Assembly: GCA_031431435.1 (NCBI GenBank)
Contig: JANPDI010000269.1
Coordinates: 1-64,000, forward strand
Source: UKL13-2 sp031431435
GTDB taxonomy: Bacteria > Pseudomonadota > Gammaproteobacteria > Burkholderiales > Usitatibacteraceae
DNA: 64,000 nucleotides
Reading direction: 5' to 3'
Both the position numbers and the translations under genes were made by a program. Below are positions 26,259 to 35,078 of the stretch, one piece after another. Positions within the stretch are counted from its first letter, which is position 1. Every line of letters begins with the position of its first letter. The notes below the pieces were generated by a model. It was not told the origin of the DNA. It searched no databases and saw nothing but the letters and a program-made list of their open reading frames with translations.

Positions 26259-28088
26259 CTAAACGGCCTTTTGCAACGACTCAAAACGTGCGTTCATTGC
26301 CGCCGGCAAATGCTGCGCAAGCTTGGTCAGCAGTTCGTTGTGCAGCGTCATTTCCTGTTGCCAATGCACACTATTGACAGCGGTGATGGCGGTGAACTTG
26401 GCTTGGTCAAACGGCAGGCCACTCCAGTCGAGGTTTTCGTACGCGGGGATATAACCCAACGGTGTTTCAGTCGCCGCGGCAGCGCCCTCAACACGTTCGA
26501 TGATCCATTTCAGGACGCGCATGTTTTCGCCGAAACCAGGCCAGATAAATTTGCCGTCGTCGGATTTCCGGAACCAATTGACGCAATACATCTTTGGCGC
26601 GGTAATGCCGACTTTTGCGCCGATATTGATCCAATGTGCAAAATAATCCGACATGTTGTAGCCGCAAAATGCCAGCATGGCAAACGGGTCGCGACGCACC
26701 ACGCCAACCTGCCCGACGATGGCCGCGGTGGTTTCCGAACCCAGCGTGGCTGCCATATAGACGCCTTCATTCCAATTGCGCGCTTCAGTTACCAGCGGCA
26801 CGGTGGATGAGCGTCGGCCGCCAAAGATCATCGCCGACAATGGCACACCGTCTGGATTGTCCCACTCGCTATCGAGTGACGGGCACTGCGTTGCGGCGAC
26901 CGTGAAACGTGCATTGGCGTGTGCGGCAAGCCGGCCACAGTCGGGCGTCCATGCCTTGCCCTGCCAATCGGTCAACTGCGCCGGTGGTGTCTTGCTCATG
27001 CCTTCCCACCAGACATCACCCTCGGGCGTGAGTGCAACATTGGTGAAGATCACGTTTGACCTCAACGACTCCATACAATTCGGATTGGTCTCATACGACG
27101 TGCCGGGCGCGACACCAAAAAAGCCGGCTTCCGGATTGATGGCGAGCATGGTGCCATCCTTGCCGGGCTTGATCCAGGCGATGTCGTCGCCAACCGTGGT
27201 GATTTCCCAGCCGGCATCCTTGAATGATGCGGGTGGAATCATCATGGCAAAATTTGTTTTGCCACAAGCCGACGGAAATGCCGCGGTGACGTAGTGCTTT
27301 TTGCCTGCCGGGGTTTTGACGCCGAGGATCAACATGTGCTCGGCGAGCCAACCCTGTTGTTTGCCCATCACGCTGGCAATACGCAGCGCAAAACATTTTT
27401 TGCCCAGCAGCGCATTGCCGCCGTAACCGGAGCCATACGACCAGATTTCGTGTGTCTCGGGGAAATGGACGATGTATTTGTGGTCCTTGTTACAAGGCCA
27501 CGGCACGTCTTTTTCGCCGGCCGCGAGCGGGGCGCCCACCGAGTGCAAACAAGGCACAAATTCACCGTCGGTCCCCAATGCGTCCAATACCTTGGTGCCC
27601 ATGCGCGTCATATGCTTCATGTTGACCGCGACATATGGCGAATCAGAAATTTCCACGCCAATGTGGGCGATGTGCGAGCCGATTGGCCCCATCGAAAACG
27701 GCACGACATACATGGTGCGTCCGCGCATCGAGCCGGCGAACAAGCCGTTGAGTTTGGTGCGCATTTCTGCCGGATCCAGCCAATTATTGGTCGGTCCGGC
27801 GTCGTCCTTTAGCGCCGAGCAAATAAATGTGCGGTCTTCAACGCGTGCCACGTCGGACGGGTCGGACCAGGCGAGGTAGGAATTTGGCCGCAGCGTTTCG
27901 TCAAGCTTGCGGAAGGTGCCCGCGGCGACCAATTCGTCACACAGCCGGCGGTATTCGGCTTCCGAGCCGTCACACCAATAAATGTGATCAGGCTGTGTCA
28001 GTGCCGCAACATCGTTGACCCAGGCGAGCAATCCGGGATGAAAAGTGGGGGCGTCGTTCAACAGAACGGGCTTGGTGCGGGCATGCAT
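26259..28088 (-). CDS. pckG: phosphoenolpyruvate carboxykinase (GTP)
   Basis: A 609-residue enzyme converting oxaloacetate to phosphoenolpyruvate for gluconeogenesis, GTP-dependent class. Visible motifs: 'FPSACGKTNFAMM', the phosphate loop with the reactive cysteine of GTP-type enzymes; 'EAGFFGVAPGTSYETNPN'; and 'GRRSSTVPLVTEA'. The ATG at 28088 has GGAGAG nearby; a longer frame from 28142 adds 18 unsupported residues. Cytoplasmic. A decayed copy of its 3' end lies at 7695-7855 in the same orientation. The gene is convergent with the FNR-like gene, with 94 bases between their stops. Confidence 0.96.
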   Translation of the reverse strand: MHARTKPVLLNDAPTFHPGLLAWVNDVAALTQPDHIYWCDGSEAEYRRLCDELVAAGTFRKLDETLRPNSYLAWSDPSDVARVEDRTFICSALKDDAGPTNNWLDPAEMRTKLNGLFAGSMRGRTMYVVPFSMGPIGSHIAHIGVEISDSPYVAVNMKHMTRMGTKVLDALGTDGEFVPCLHSVGAPLAAGEKDVPWPCNKDHKYIVHFPETHEIWSYGSGYGGNALLGKKCFALRIASVMGKQQGWLAEHMLILGVKTPAGKKHYVTAAFPSACGKTNFAMMIPPASFKDAGWEITTVGDDIAWIKPGKDGTMLAINPEAGFFGVAPGTSYETNPNCMESLRSNVIFTNVALTPEGDVWWEGMSKTPPAQLTDWQGKAWTPDCGRLAAHANARFTVAATQCPSLDSEWDNPDGVPLSAMIFGGRRSSTVPLVTEARNWNEGVYMAATLGSETTAAIVGQVGVVRRDPFAMLAFCGYNMSDYFAHWINIGAKVGITAPKMYCVNWFRKSDDGKFIWPGFGENMRVLKWIIERVEGAAAATETPLGYIPAYENLDWSGLPFDQAKFTAITAVNSVHWQQEMTLHNELLTKLAQHLPAAMNARFESLQKAV

Positions 28089-28251
28089 AAAGGCTCTCCA
28101 AAAGCGTGTGGCAGTCTGTGCAGGTGTCGTGGTACGCCGCATCGATGATTTGCAAAAATTATCCCACGGCGCGGCGTGAATTGCCGGCGTTAGAGTACAA
28201 AAGCGTGCAAAAAATTGTCAGCAATACGACGGTAATTTGGTCGGATGAATG

Positions 28252-28941
28252 TCAGGTGGTGGCGGGCGTTTGCTGGCCGTAGGTGCGGAATTTCGCCAAT
28301 ACAACCGCCATTTCAGCCGCGTCCAGCACCGGGATGGGCAGTCCGGTCTTGAGCGCTTCCAGGTACATTGTTGCCAGCGCCTCGACCTCGACCGCCAGGT
28401 TCAACGCCTGGTCCAGATTTGTGCCGCATGCAATCACGCCGTGTTGTGCCAACAGGCAGGCTTGGCGGCCCTGCAGCGCGGCAAGGGCAAAGTCTGATAA
28501 TGCCTGCGTGCCAAACGTGGCGTAAGGTGCGCAACGAATATCCGCGCCGCCGGCGGCGGCAACCATGTAGTGGAATGCAGGGATATTTTTACCCAGCACA
28601 GCCAGCGTCGTGGCGTGTACCGAGTGGGTGTGCACAATCGCGTTGATATCGGTCCGCGCGGCGTAAATGTCGCGGTGAAAACGCCATTCTGACGACGGCA
28701 AAATTGCGTCCTCAAAGGTGCCGTCCGGGCTGTGATCAATGGCCATTGCGACAATATCGTCGGGTGTGAGCTTGTCGTAATGAACGCCGGTTGGGGTAAT
28801 CAGATATCCGGTGTCCGTTCTGACGCTGACATTGCCGGCTTTGCCGTGATTGATGCCAAGGGCATTCATTTTCAGCGCGGTCGTGATGACTTCGTGGCGC
28901 AGCGCTTTGTCCGGCTGGTGGTTGAGATTAAGGAATGTCAT
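28252..28941 (-). CDS. class II aldolase/adducin-family enzyme, candidate methylthioribulose-phosphate aldolase
   Basis: A 229-residue zinc aldolase-fold protein. Metal ligands appear as 'HTHSVHATTLAVLG' (about residues 100-113) and 'AQHGVIACG' (about 158-166), with a Glu in 'SSEWRFHRDIY' (about 84-94). It starts 4 bases after mtnA, so the pair is one operon. In the DHAP shunt, such an aldolase splits 5-methylthioribulose-1-phosphate or its 5-deoxy analogue into dihydroxyacetone phosphate and an aldehyde. The alternative is MtnB dehydratase of the methionine salvage pathway, but no mtnC, mtnD or mtnW is in this window. Family firm, exact reaction inferred. Confidence 0.75.
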   Translation of the reverse strand: MTFLNLNHQPDKALRHEVITTALKMNALGINHGKAGNVSVRTDTGYLITPTGVHYDKLTPDDIVAMAIDHSPDGTFEDAILPSSEWRFHRDIYAARTDINAIVHTHSVHATTLAVLGKNIPAFHYMVAAAGGADIRCAPYATFGTQALSDFALAALQGRQACLLAQHGVIACGTNLDQALNLAVEVEALATMYLEALKTGLPIPVLDAAEMAVVLAKFRTYGQQTPATT

Positions 28942-28945
28942 ACGA

Positions 28946-30010
28946 TCATGATGGTGAAAGTTTGTCAGGTTCGAAGCTGCCGTGCTCGGTGATGATGGCG
29001 GTCACCAATCTGGCGGGGGTGACGTCAAAGCCGGGATTGCCGACGGCGACATCATCATCCAGAATCCGAAAATCACACAGCATGCGGTTGCGATCCAGCC
29101 CGCGCAACAGCCGCAACTCGTCGCCGCTGCGTTCTTCGATCTCGATTTCTGTAAGCCCGTCGCTGATGGTCCAGTCGATTGTTGAAGCGGGTGCGGCAAC
29201 GTAGAACGGGACGTTATTGTCTTTGGCCGCAAGCGCCTTTAGATACGTGCCTATCTTGTTGGCGACGTCACCGTGACGGGTGATGCGGTCGGCCCCGACA
29301 AACACCGCGTCGACCCTGCCGTGTTGCATCAAATGTCCACCGGCGTTGTCGGTCAGATAGGTATGTGGCACACCGGCATCCTCGAGTTCCCATTGGGTGA
29401 TCAGCCCCTGGTTGCGCGGGCGTGTTTCCTCGACCCAGACATGCAGCGGCAAGCCTGCCTGATGTGCCTGATAAATCGCCGAGGTGGCCGTGCCCCATTC
29501 AACACATGCCAGCCGGCCGGCGTTGCAGTGGGTGAGTATGTTGATGGTGCGCGGCTGCTGCCGGTGCAGCGTCCTGAGAATGTCCAGCCCGTGGGTGCCG
29601 ATACGGTGATTGGTCGCAACATCTTCGGCTTCAATTTTCATCGCCTCGGCCCATGCGGTATCCGCGCGTTCGGGTGGTTCCACGGCTCTTGTGTGCCGGA
29701 CAATACGCGTAAGCGCCCATGCAAGATTGACGGCTGTCGGACGCGTCACCAGCAGCCCGGCATGTGCGCGATCCAGCGCGTCATCGGTGGCGTCGGCCGT
29801 CATGGCCATGGCAATACCATAGGCCGCGGTCACACCGATCAACGGCGCACCGCGCACCCGCATGGCGCGGATTGCCTCGGCGACATCCGGCCAACTGGTG
29901 AGTGTGCGCATTTCAAGCGCGAACGGCAGCATTGTCTGGTCGACGATATTAATGTGACGATGTTGTTGGTCGGCGACAAGGCTGCGGACGGGCCGGGTTT
30001 TAAATTTCAT
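28946..30010 (-). CDS. mtnA: S-methyl-5-thioribose-1-phosphate isomerase
   Basis: A 354-residue member of the eIF2B-like sugar-phosphate isomerase family that converts methylthioribose-1-phosphate to methylthioribulose-1-phosphate. Family motifs: 'RVRGAPLIGVTAAYG' near residue 45, 'NILTHCNAGRLA' with the catalytic cysteine, and 'GADRITRHGDVANKIGTY' with the catalytic aspartate. The ATG at 30010 gives the family start; a longer frame begins at 30052. It is the first gene of the pair with the class II aldolase. It may also act on 5-deoxyribose-1-phosphate left over from radical SAM chemistry. Confidence 0.92.
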   Translation of the reverse strand: MKFKTRPVRSLVADQQHRHINIVDQTMLPFALEMRTLTSWPDVAEAIRAMRVRGAPLIGVTAAYGIAMAMTADATDDALDRAHAGLLVTRPTAVNLAWALTRIVRHTRAVEPPERADTAWAEAMKIEAEDVATNHRIGTHGLDILRTLHRQQPRTINILTHCNAGRLACVEWGTATSAIYQAHQAGLPLHVWVEETRPRNQGLITQWELEDAGVPHTYLTDNAGGHLMQHGRVDAVFVGADRITRHGDVANKIGTYLKALAAKDNNVPFYVAAPASTIDWTISDGLTEIEIEERSGDELRLLRGLDRNRMLCDFRILDDDVAVGNPGFDVTPARLVTAIITEHGSFEPDKLSPS

Positions 30011-30192
30011 GCAAAGAGTATTCCACAGCATCGCCGATACTGCATCAATCAATTGTTGTGTGTGTTTTTTTAGCGGGTCGCGATGTCAGGCAGGTCCGTT
30101 GTCTGGCGACAGGCGGTTTGGCTGGCGGAATCGCCGGAAAGGCGGGCTGATGCGGTATAATTTCAATTTCCAACGCATCCCTTCCCGGGAGC

Positions 30193-31884
30193 TTGACCAT
30201 GACACAATACATATTCGTCACGGGCGGTGTGGTTTCCTCACTAGGGAAGGGCATCGCCGCCGCCTCTCTGGCCGCCATTCTAGAATCCCGCGGTATCAAA
30301 GTTTCAATGATGAAACTCGATCCGTACATCAACGTTGAGCCCGGCACCATGTCGCCGTTCCAACACGGCGAAGTGTTTGTCACAGAAGACGGCGCTGAAA
30401 CCGATCTTGACTTGGGCCACTACGAACGTTTTGTGTCGACCAAGATGAAAAAGGCCAATAATTTCACCACCGGCCAGATCTATGAGCGCGTCATCAACAA
30501 AGAGCGTCGTGGTGACTACCTGGGCGCAACCGTTCAGGTTATTCCGCATATCACGGACGAGATCAAATCGTCGATCATGGCCGGAACAGCCGACGCGGAT
30601 GTCGGCATCATCGAAATCGGCGGCACGGTTGGTGATATCGAGTCGCTGCCATTTTTGGAAGCCATTCGCCAGATGGGTGTTGAGCACGGTCGCGACAATA
30701 CCTGCTATATCCATTTGACGCTGGTGCCATATCTGCCCACGGTGGGCGAAATCAAGACCAAGCCGACCCAACACAGCGTCAAGGAATTGCGGCAGATTGG
30801 TATCCAACCGGATGTCGTCATGTGCCGCAGCGACCGGCCATTGCCGGAGGAAGAGCGGCGCAAGATTGCGTTGTTTACCAACGTCGATAAAGGTTCGGTC
30901 ATTTCCTGCTACGACGCGACGTCGATTTACAAGATCCCCAAAATGCTGCACAAGCAGGGGCTCGACGAAATTGTTTGCCGCAAATTGCACCTGACGCCGA
31001 ATCCCGCTGATCTCACCAAATGGGACAGTATTGTTGATGCCTTGGAAAACCCGTCAGCAGAAATTGATTTGGCCATGGTTGGGAAGTACGTCGATCTGGC
31101 GGACTCGTACAAATCATTGTCCGAGGCGTTGATCCATGCCGGCATTCAAACCAAAACCCGCGTCAATATCCACTATCTAGATTCAGAGGATCTGGAAAAA
31201 GGCGGCATTGATCAGCTGGCGCGTATGGACGCGGTACTGGTGCCGGGCGGCTTCGGCAAGCGCGGCACTGAAGGAAAAATCTCGGCGGTGAAATTCGCCC
31301 GGGAAAACAAGATTCCTTATCTCGGTATTTGTCTGGGTATGCAGATTGCCACCATTGAGTTTGCCCGCAATGTGGTGGGACTCGCCGGTGCAAACTCAAC
31401 AGAATTTGACGCCGACACACCGCATCCGGTCGTCGCGCTGATCACCGAATGGCAAAACCACGACGGGCAGATCGAGCGTCGGGATGCCGGTTCAAGAATG
31501 GGGGGCACCATGCGTCTGGGTGCGCAACCTTGTACGGTCCGTCCGGATACGCTGGCATTCAAGATTTACCAAAACACCACCGTCAGCGAACGCCATCGTC
31601 ATCGCTATGAGGTCAACAACCACTACGTGCCGCGGCTCGAAGCAGCGGGAATGGTGATTTCGGCGCGCACCAATTCAGAATCGTTGACGGAAATGATCGA
31701 GCTCGATGCGGGCAAACACGGTCATCCGTGGTTTTACGGTTGTCAGTTCCACCCGGAATTCACCTCCACGCCACGCGACGGGCATCCGTTGTTCACATCA
31801 TTCGTTAAGGCTGCACTCGAACAGCGTAAAAAAACGCACGGTGAAACAGGCTTGCGTGTTGTACAAGGCGCTAAATCAGCATGA
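30193..31884 (+). CDS. pyrG: CTP synthase
   Basis: A 563-residue amidotransferase that makes CTP from UTP, ATP and glutamine. The synthase half begins 'YIFVTGGVVSSLGKGIAAASL' and contains 'MSPFQHGEVFVTEDGAETDLDLGHYERF'. The glutaminase half has the nucleophile in 'YLGICLGMQIA' and the catalytic His-Glu in 'QFHPEF'. An alternative start two codons later (ATGACACAATAC at 30199) is nearer to the ribosome site cttcccgggagc and is plausible. It opens the pyrG-kdsA-eno-ftsB block typical of betaproteobacteria. Confidence 0.97.
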   Translation: MTMTQYIFVTGGVVSSLGKGIAAASLAAILESRGIKVSMMKLDPYINVEPGTMSPFQHGEVFVTEDGAETDLDLGHYERFVSTKMKKANNFTTGQIYERVINKERRGDYLGATVQVIPHITDEIKSSIMAGTADADVGIIEIGGTVGDIESLPFLEAIRQMGVEHGRDNTCYIHLTLVPYLPTVGEIKTKPTQHSVKELRQIGIQPDVVMCRSDRPLPEEERRKIALFTNVDKGSVISCYDATSIYKIPKMLHKQGLDEIVCRKLHLTPNPADLTKWDSIVDALENPSAEIDLAMVGKYVDLADSYKSLSEALIHAGIQTKTRVNIHYLDSEDLEKGGIDQLARMDAVLVPGGFGKRGTEGKISAVKFARENKIPYLGICLGMQIATIEFARNVVGLAGANSTEFDADTPHPVVALITEWQNHDGQIERRDAGSRMGGTMRLGAQPCTVRPDTLAFKIYQNTTVSERHRHRYEVNNHYVPRLEAAGMVISARTNSESLTEMIELDAGKHGHPWFYGCQFHPEFTSTPRDGHPLFTSFVKAALEQRKKTHGETGLRVVQGAKSA

Positions 31885-31918
31885 AGTCATGTGGATTTGA
31901 TAGTGTAGGGAGTATTAA

Positions 31919-32761
31919 ATGAAGTTATGTGGCTTTGAGGTTGGGCTTGATAAACCATTTTTCCTGATAGCCGGACCGTGTGTGGTTGAGTCTGAGCAAT
32001 TGCAAATTGACGTCGCGGGGCAACTCAAGGAAATGGCGGCCGAGCTGAAGATCCCGTTTATTTTCAAGTCGAGTTACGACAAGGCCAACCGTTCTTCCGG
32101 CAAATCGTTTCGCGGTCCTGGCATGGATGAGGGGCTGCGGATTCTGGCCGAGGTCAAGAAACAACTCGGCGTACCGGTGCTGACAGACGTCCATTCGGAA
32201 AAAGAAATTGCCATCGTCGCATCAGTGGTTGATGTGTTGCAGACGCCGGCGTTTTTGTGCCGCCAGACCGATTTTATTCACGCGGTCGCGCGCGCCGGCA
32301 AACCGGTGAATATCAAAAAGGGCCAATTCCTCGCGCCCACCGACATGAAAAATGTTGTCGACAAGGCGCGTGACGCCAGTGGTGCCGACAACATCATGGT
32401 GTGTGAACGCGGCGCGTCATTCGGCTACAACAATCTGGTGTCGGATATGCGATCGCTGGCAATCATGCGCAATACGCTGTGCCCGGTTGTGTTTGATGCA
32501 ACCCACTCGGTGCAATTGCCCGGCGGGCAGGGAACCACGTCAGGCGGCCAGCGTGAATTTGTGCCGGTGCTGGCACGTGCGGCGGTCGCCGCCGGCATTT
32601 CGGGATTGTTTATGGAAACGCATCCGGATCCGTCTAAAGCGATGTCGGACGGGCCGAACGCGTGGCCGCTCGGCATGATGAAGGAATTGTTGTACGTGTT
32701 AAAAGAAATTGACGCGCTGGTGAAGCAACGCGGTTTTGCTGAATCGGCTTTGATGAAATAA
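31919..32761 (+). CDS. kdsA: 3-deoxy-D-manno-octulosonate 8-phosphate synthase
   Basis: A 280-residue enzyme condensing arabinose-5-phosphate with phosphoenolpyruvate, the first committed step to KDO for lipopolysaccharide. Family stretches are 'IAGPCVVESEQLQIDVAGQL', 'FKSSYDKANRSSGKSFRGPG' and 'DATHSVQLPGGQGTTSGGQREFVP'. It marks the organism as Gram-negative. It lies 34 bases after pyrG and 21 bases before eno. Length matches the family (about 280). Confidence 0.97.
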   Translation: MKLCGFEVGLDKPFFLIAGPCVVESEQLQIDVAGQLKEMAAELKIPFIFKSSYDKANRSSGKSFRGPGMDEGLRILAEVKKQLGVPVLTDVHSEKEIAIVASVVDVLQTPAFLCRQTDFIHAVARAGKPVNIKKGQFLAPTDMKNVVDKARDASGADNIMVCERGASFGYNNLVSDMRSLAIMRNTLCPVVFDATHSVQLPGGQGTTSGGQREFVPVLARAAVAAGISGLFMETHPDPSKAMSDGPNAWPLGMMKELLYVLKEIDALVKQRGFAESALMK

Positions 32762-32782
32762 CTCTTAGACCAAACATTTTTT

Positions 32783-34066
32783 ATGACAGCGATTGTTGAC
32801 GTTATTGCCCGTGAAATTCTTGACTCACGTGGCAACCCCACGGTTGAATGTGATGTGTTGCTTGAGTCGGGTGTAATAGGCCGCGCCGCGGTACCGTCCG
32901 GCGCATCGACCGGTTCGCGTGAAGCCATTGAGCTGCGTGACAAGGATCCAAAGCGCTACCTTGGCAAGGGTGTGTTGCGGGCATGTGAACACGTCAATAC
33001 CGAGATTTGTGAAGCCATCATCGGCCTCGATGCGACCGAACAGGCGTTTATTGACCGGACCATGATCGAGCTCGATGGCACGGAATCCAAATCGCGCCTC
33101 GGCGCCAATTCAATCCTGGCGGTTTCATTGGCGTGTGCAAAAGCGGCTGCCGATGAATCGGGTCTGTCGCTGTATCGTTATCTTGGTGGTGCGGCACCGA
33201 TGCAAATGCCGGTGCCGATGATGAACATTATCAACGGCGGCGCCCACGCGGACAACCCGCTCGACATCCAGGAGTTCATGATTATTCCGGCCGGCCTGCC
33301 GACTTTTCGCGAGGCGTTGCGCGCCGGTGTCGAGGTATTTCATACGCTGAAAAAAATTCTGCATGCCGAGGGTCACAACACCAACGTGGGCGACGAGGGC
33401 GGTTTTGCGCCGAATTTGCCAAACAACGAAGCGGCGATTCAATATGCAGTGAAGGCGATCGAAGAAGCCGGCTACGTTGCCGGCCAGGATATTCTGATTG
33501 GTCTGGATTGTGCGGCCTCCGAATTTTACAAAGACGGCAAGTACCGCTTTGAGGCGGAGAAATTGAACTTCACGGCCGCACAATTTGCCGATGTGCTCGC
33601 GACCTGGTGCGACAAATATCCCATTGTTTCCATTGAAGACGGCATGGCCGAAAACGATTGGGATGGCTGGGCCAATCTGACGCAAAAATTGGGCAAAAAA
33701 ATTCAGCTGGTCGGTGATGACCTGTTTGTGACCAACACCAAAATTTTGCGCGAGGGTATTCAGAAGGGCGTCGCCAATTCAATTCTGATCAAGGTCAATC
33801 AGATTGGTACGCTGTCTGAAACATTTGCCGCCATCGAGATGGCCAAACGCGCCAATTACACCGCCGTCATCTCGCACCGCTCCGGCGAGACGGAAGACAC
33901 CACCATTGCCGATATCGCCGTGGCGACCAATGCGCTGCAAATCAAGACGGGCTCGGCATCACGATCTGATCGGATGGCGAAGTACAACCAACTGCTGCGT
34001 ATCGAAGAAGAGCTCGGTGACGCCGCCAGTTATCCCGGCAAGTCGGCGTACTACAATTTGCGATAG
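32783..34066 (+). CDS. eno: enolase
   Basis: A 427-residue glycolytic enzyme interconverting 2-phosphoglycerate and phosphoenolpyruvate. Conserved segments are 'AREILDSRGNPTVECDVLLESG', 'GASTGSREAIELRD', 'GDEGGFAPNL', 'LIKVNQIGT' and 'SHRSGETEDT'. It starts 21 bases after kdsA, with ftsB 27 bases downstream, in the conserved block order. Enolase is also a component of RNA degradosomes in some proteobacteria; nothing here bears on that. Confidence 0.98.
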   Translation: MTAIVDVIAREILDSRGNPTVECDVLLESGVIGRAAVPSGASTGSREAIELRDKDPKRYLGKGVLRACEHVNTEICEAIIGLDATEQAFIDRTMIELDGTESKSRLGANSILAVSLACAKAAADESGLSLYRYLGGAAPMQMPVPMMNIINGGAHADNPLDIQEFMIIPAGLPTFREALRAGVEVFHTLKKILHAEGHNTNVGDEGGFAPNLPNNEAAIQYAVKAIEEAGYVAGQDILIGLDCAASEFYKDGKYRFEAEKLNFTAAQFADVLATWCDKYPIVSIEDGMAENDWDGWANLTQKLGKKIQLVGDDLFVTNTKILREGIQKGVANSILIKVNQIGTLSETFAAIEMAKRANYTAVISHRSGETEDTTIADIAVATNALQIKTGSASRSDRMAKYNQLLRIEEELGDAASYPGKSAYYNLR

Positions 34067-34093
34067 CCCTTCCGGGACGCCCATCCAAACCGC

Positions 34094-34411
34094 ATGAAGT
34101 ACCTTCCGCACACTTTGATCGTACTCATCATCGCCATCCAGTATCCATTGTGGATCGGCAAAGGCAGCTGGTTGCGGGTGTGGGAAGTGAATAAACAGCT
34201 TAAACAGCAAAAAGAGAAAAACGTCAAACTCGTCCAGCGCAATGCCGGGTTGGATGCGGATGTTCGAGACTTGAAAGAAGGTCTGGTCGCGGTCGAAGAG
34301 CGTGCCCGCGTTGAGTTGGGCATGATCAAGGCCAATGAAACGTTTTATCAAGTTGTCGACAATGCAAATAGCGATGCAAAAAAAGCCGCGACATCGAAGG
34401 GCAAACCCTAG
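34094..34411 (+). CDS. ftsB: cell division protein FtsB
   Basis: A 105-residue bitopic protein with one N-terminal membrane helix (about residues 5-21, 'LIVLIIAIQYPLWIGKGSW') and a coiled coil (about residues 28-70). The 'YPLWIGKGSW' stretch before the coil is characteristic of FtsB. It joins FtsL and FtsQ at the division septum. Position directly after eno is the usual one in beta- and gammaproteobacteria. The lysine-rich tail (residues 93-105) is unconserved. Confidence 0.93.
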   Translation: MKYLPHTLIVLIIAIQYPLWIGKGSWLRVWEVNKQLKQQKEKNVKLVQRNAGLDADVRDLKEGLVAVEERARVELGMIKANETFYQVVDNANSDAKKAATSKGKP

Positions 34412-34422
34412 GCGCAGAAAGC

Positions 34423-34448
34423 GGTTTCAGGCAAAAATGCCTGAAACC
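34423..34448. other. perfect 11-bp stem-loop after ftsB
   Basis: GGTTTCAGGCA (34423-34433) pairs perfectly with TGCCTGAAACC (34438-34448) around an AAAA loop, 12 bases after the ftsB stop and 21 before the next start. It lacks a T run on either strand. It may be an RNA-stabilising 3' hairpin or a weak terminator for the pyrG-kdsA-eno-ftsB transcript. Confidence 0.6.
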
Positions 34449-34468
34449 ACCCGCCGAATAAGGCGATT

Positions 34469-34825
34469 ATGAATCTGGCCGCCATCAAGAAGTATTGCGC
34501 ATCGATGCCCCACGCAACGGCCGATGTGAAGTGGGGGGCGGATCATGTCTATTCGATTGGCGGAAAGATGTTTGCCGTTGCGTTTGTCAGCAAGCTGCGC
34601 GGTACGTTTGTTGCCTTCAAGGTGGACGATGAGCGGTTCCTCGAATACACCGACCGCCCCGGCTTTGTTCCGGCACCCTATCTGGCGCGGGCGAAGTGGG
34701 TGCAAATTACCGATATCAAGAGTGTTGACGCGGCCGAAATAAAAGCGCTGATTGCACGTTCCTATCAGCTGGTGGCGCGCAAGCTGACAAAAAAGCAGCA
34801 GCGCGAAATCGGCATCGTCGATTAG
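34469..34825 (+). CDS. MmcQ/YjbR-family protein
   Basis: A 118-residue protein of the YjbR fold (double-wing DNA-binding-like). Family features are 'IKKYCASMPHATADVKWGADHVYSIGGKMFAV' and 'PYLARAKWVQITD'. Biochemical role is unknown; some members are suspected DNA-binding proteins. Its stop overlaps the stop of the convergent small membrane protein gene by four bases (34822-34825), an unusually tight convergent junction. Confidence 0.85.
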   Translation: MNLAAIKKYCASMPHATADVKWGADHVYSIGGKMFAVAFVSKLRGTFVAFKVDDERFLEYTDRPGFVPAPYLARAKWVQITDIKSVDAAEIKALIARSYQLVARKLTKKQQREIGIVD

Positions 34826-35076
34826 TTTTGTTTGTCGTGATTGGCGTTTGTGTCGCCGCGCCGGTTGTTCAGTAACAAGCAACTCAATGCGCTGGCCATC
34901 GCGGCAATTGCCCATAGGATAAAAAACCCCAGCGAATAAATCGCCGTGCGCGATGCCTGCGTATGTGCGCCCAGGATGACCAACTCCATCGGATCAACCA
35001 GCGTAAAAATGATGCCGATACCAATGCCGGCCGCCAAAAAAGACGGCCAAAGAATCGATAACGTCAGTCGTAACAT
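34822..35076 (-). CDS. two-helix membrane protein at the end of the cco operon
   Basis: An 84-residue protein with two membrane helices (about residues 5-28 and 43-70) and a polar Arg/Asn-rich tail. It begins two bases after the ccoH stop, so it is almost certainly the last gene of ccoNOQPGH. The 'GIGIGIIFTLVDPMEL' turn between helices may be conserved in related operons. I do not recognise a named family. A role in cbb3 oxidase assembly is an inference from position only. Confidence 0.7.
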   Translation of the reverse strand: MLRLTLSILWPSFLAAGIGIGIIFTLVDPMELVILGAHTQASRTAIYSLGFFILWAIAAMASALSCLLLNNRRGDTNANHDKQN

Positions 35077-35078
35077 GA

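Noticed and set aside
29273..30073. 266-codon open frame antisense to mtnA
   Set aside because: Composition is that of a reversed reading frame and no family is visible; mtnA has catalytic motifs.
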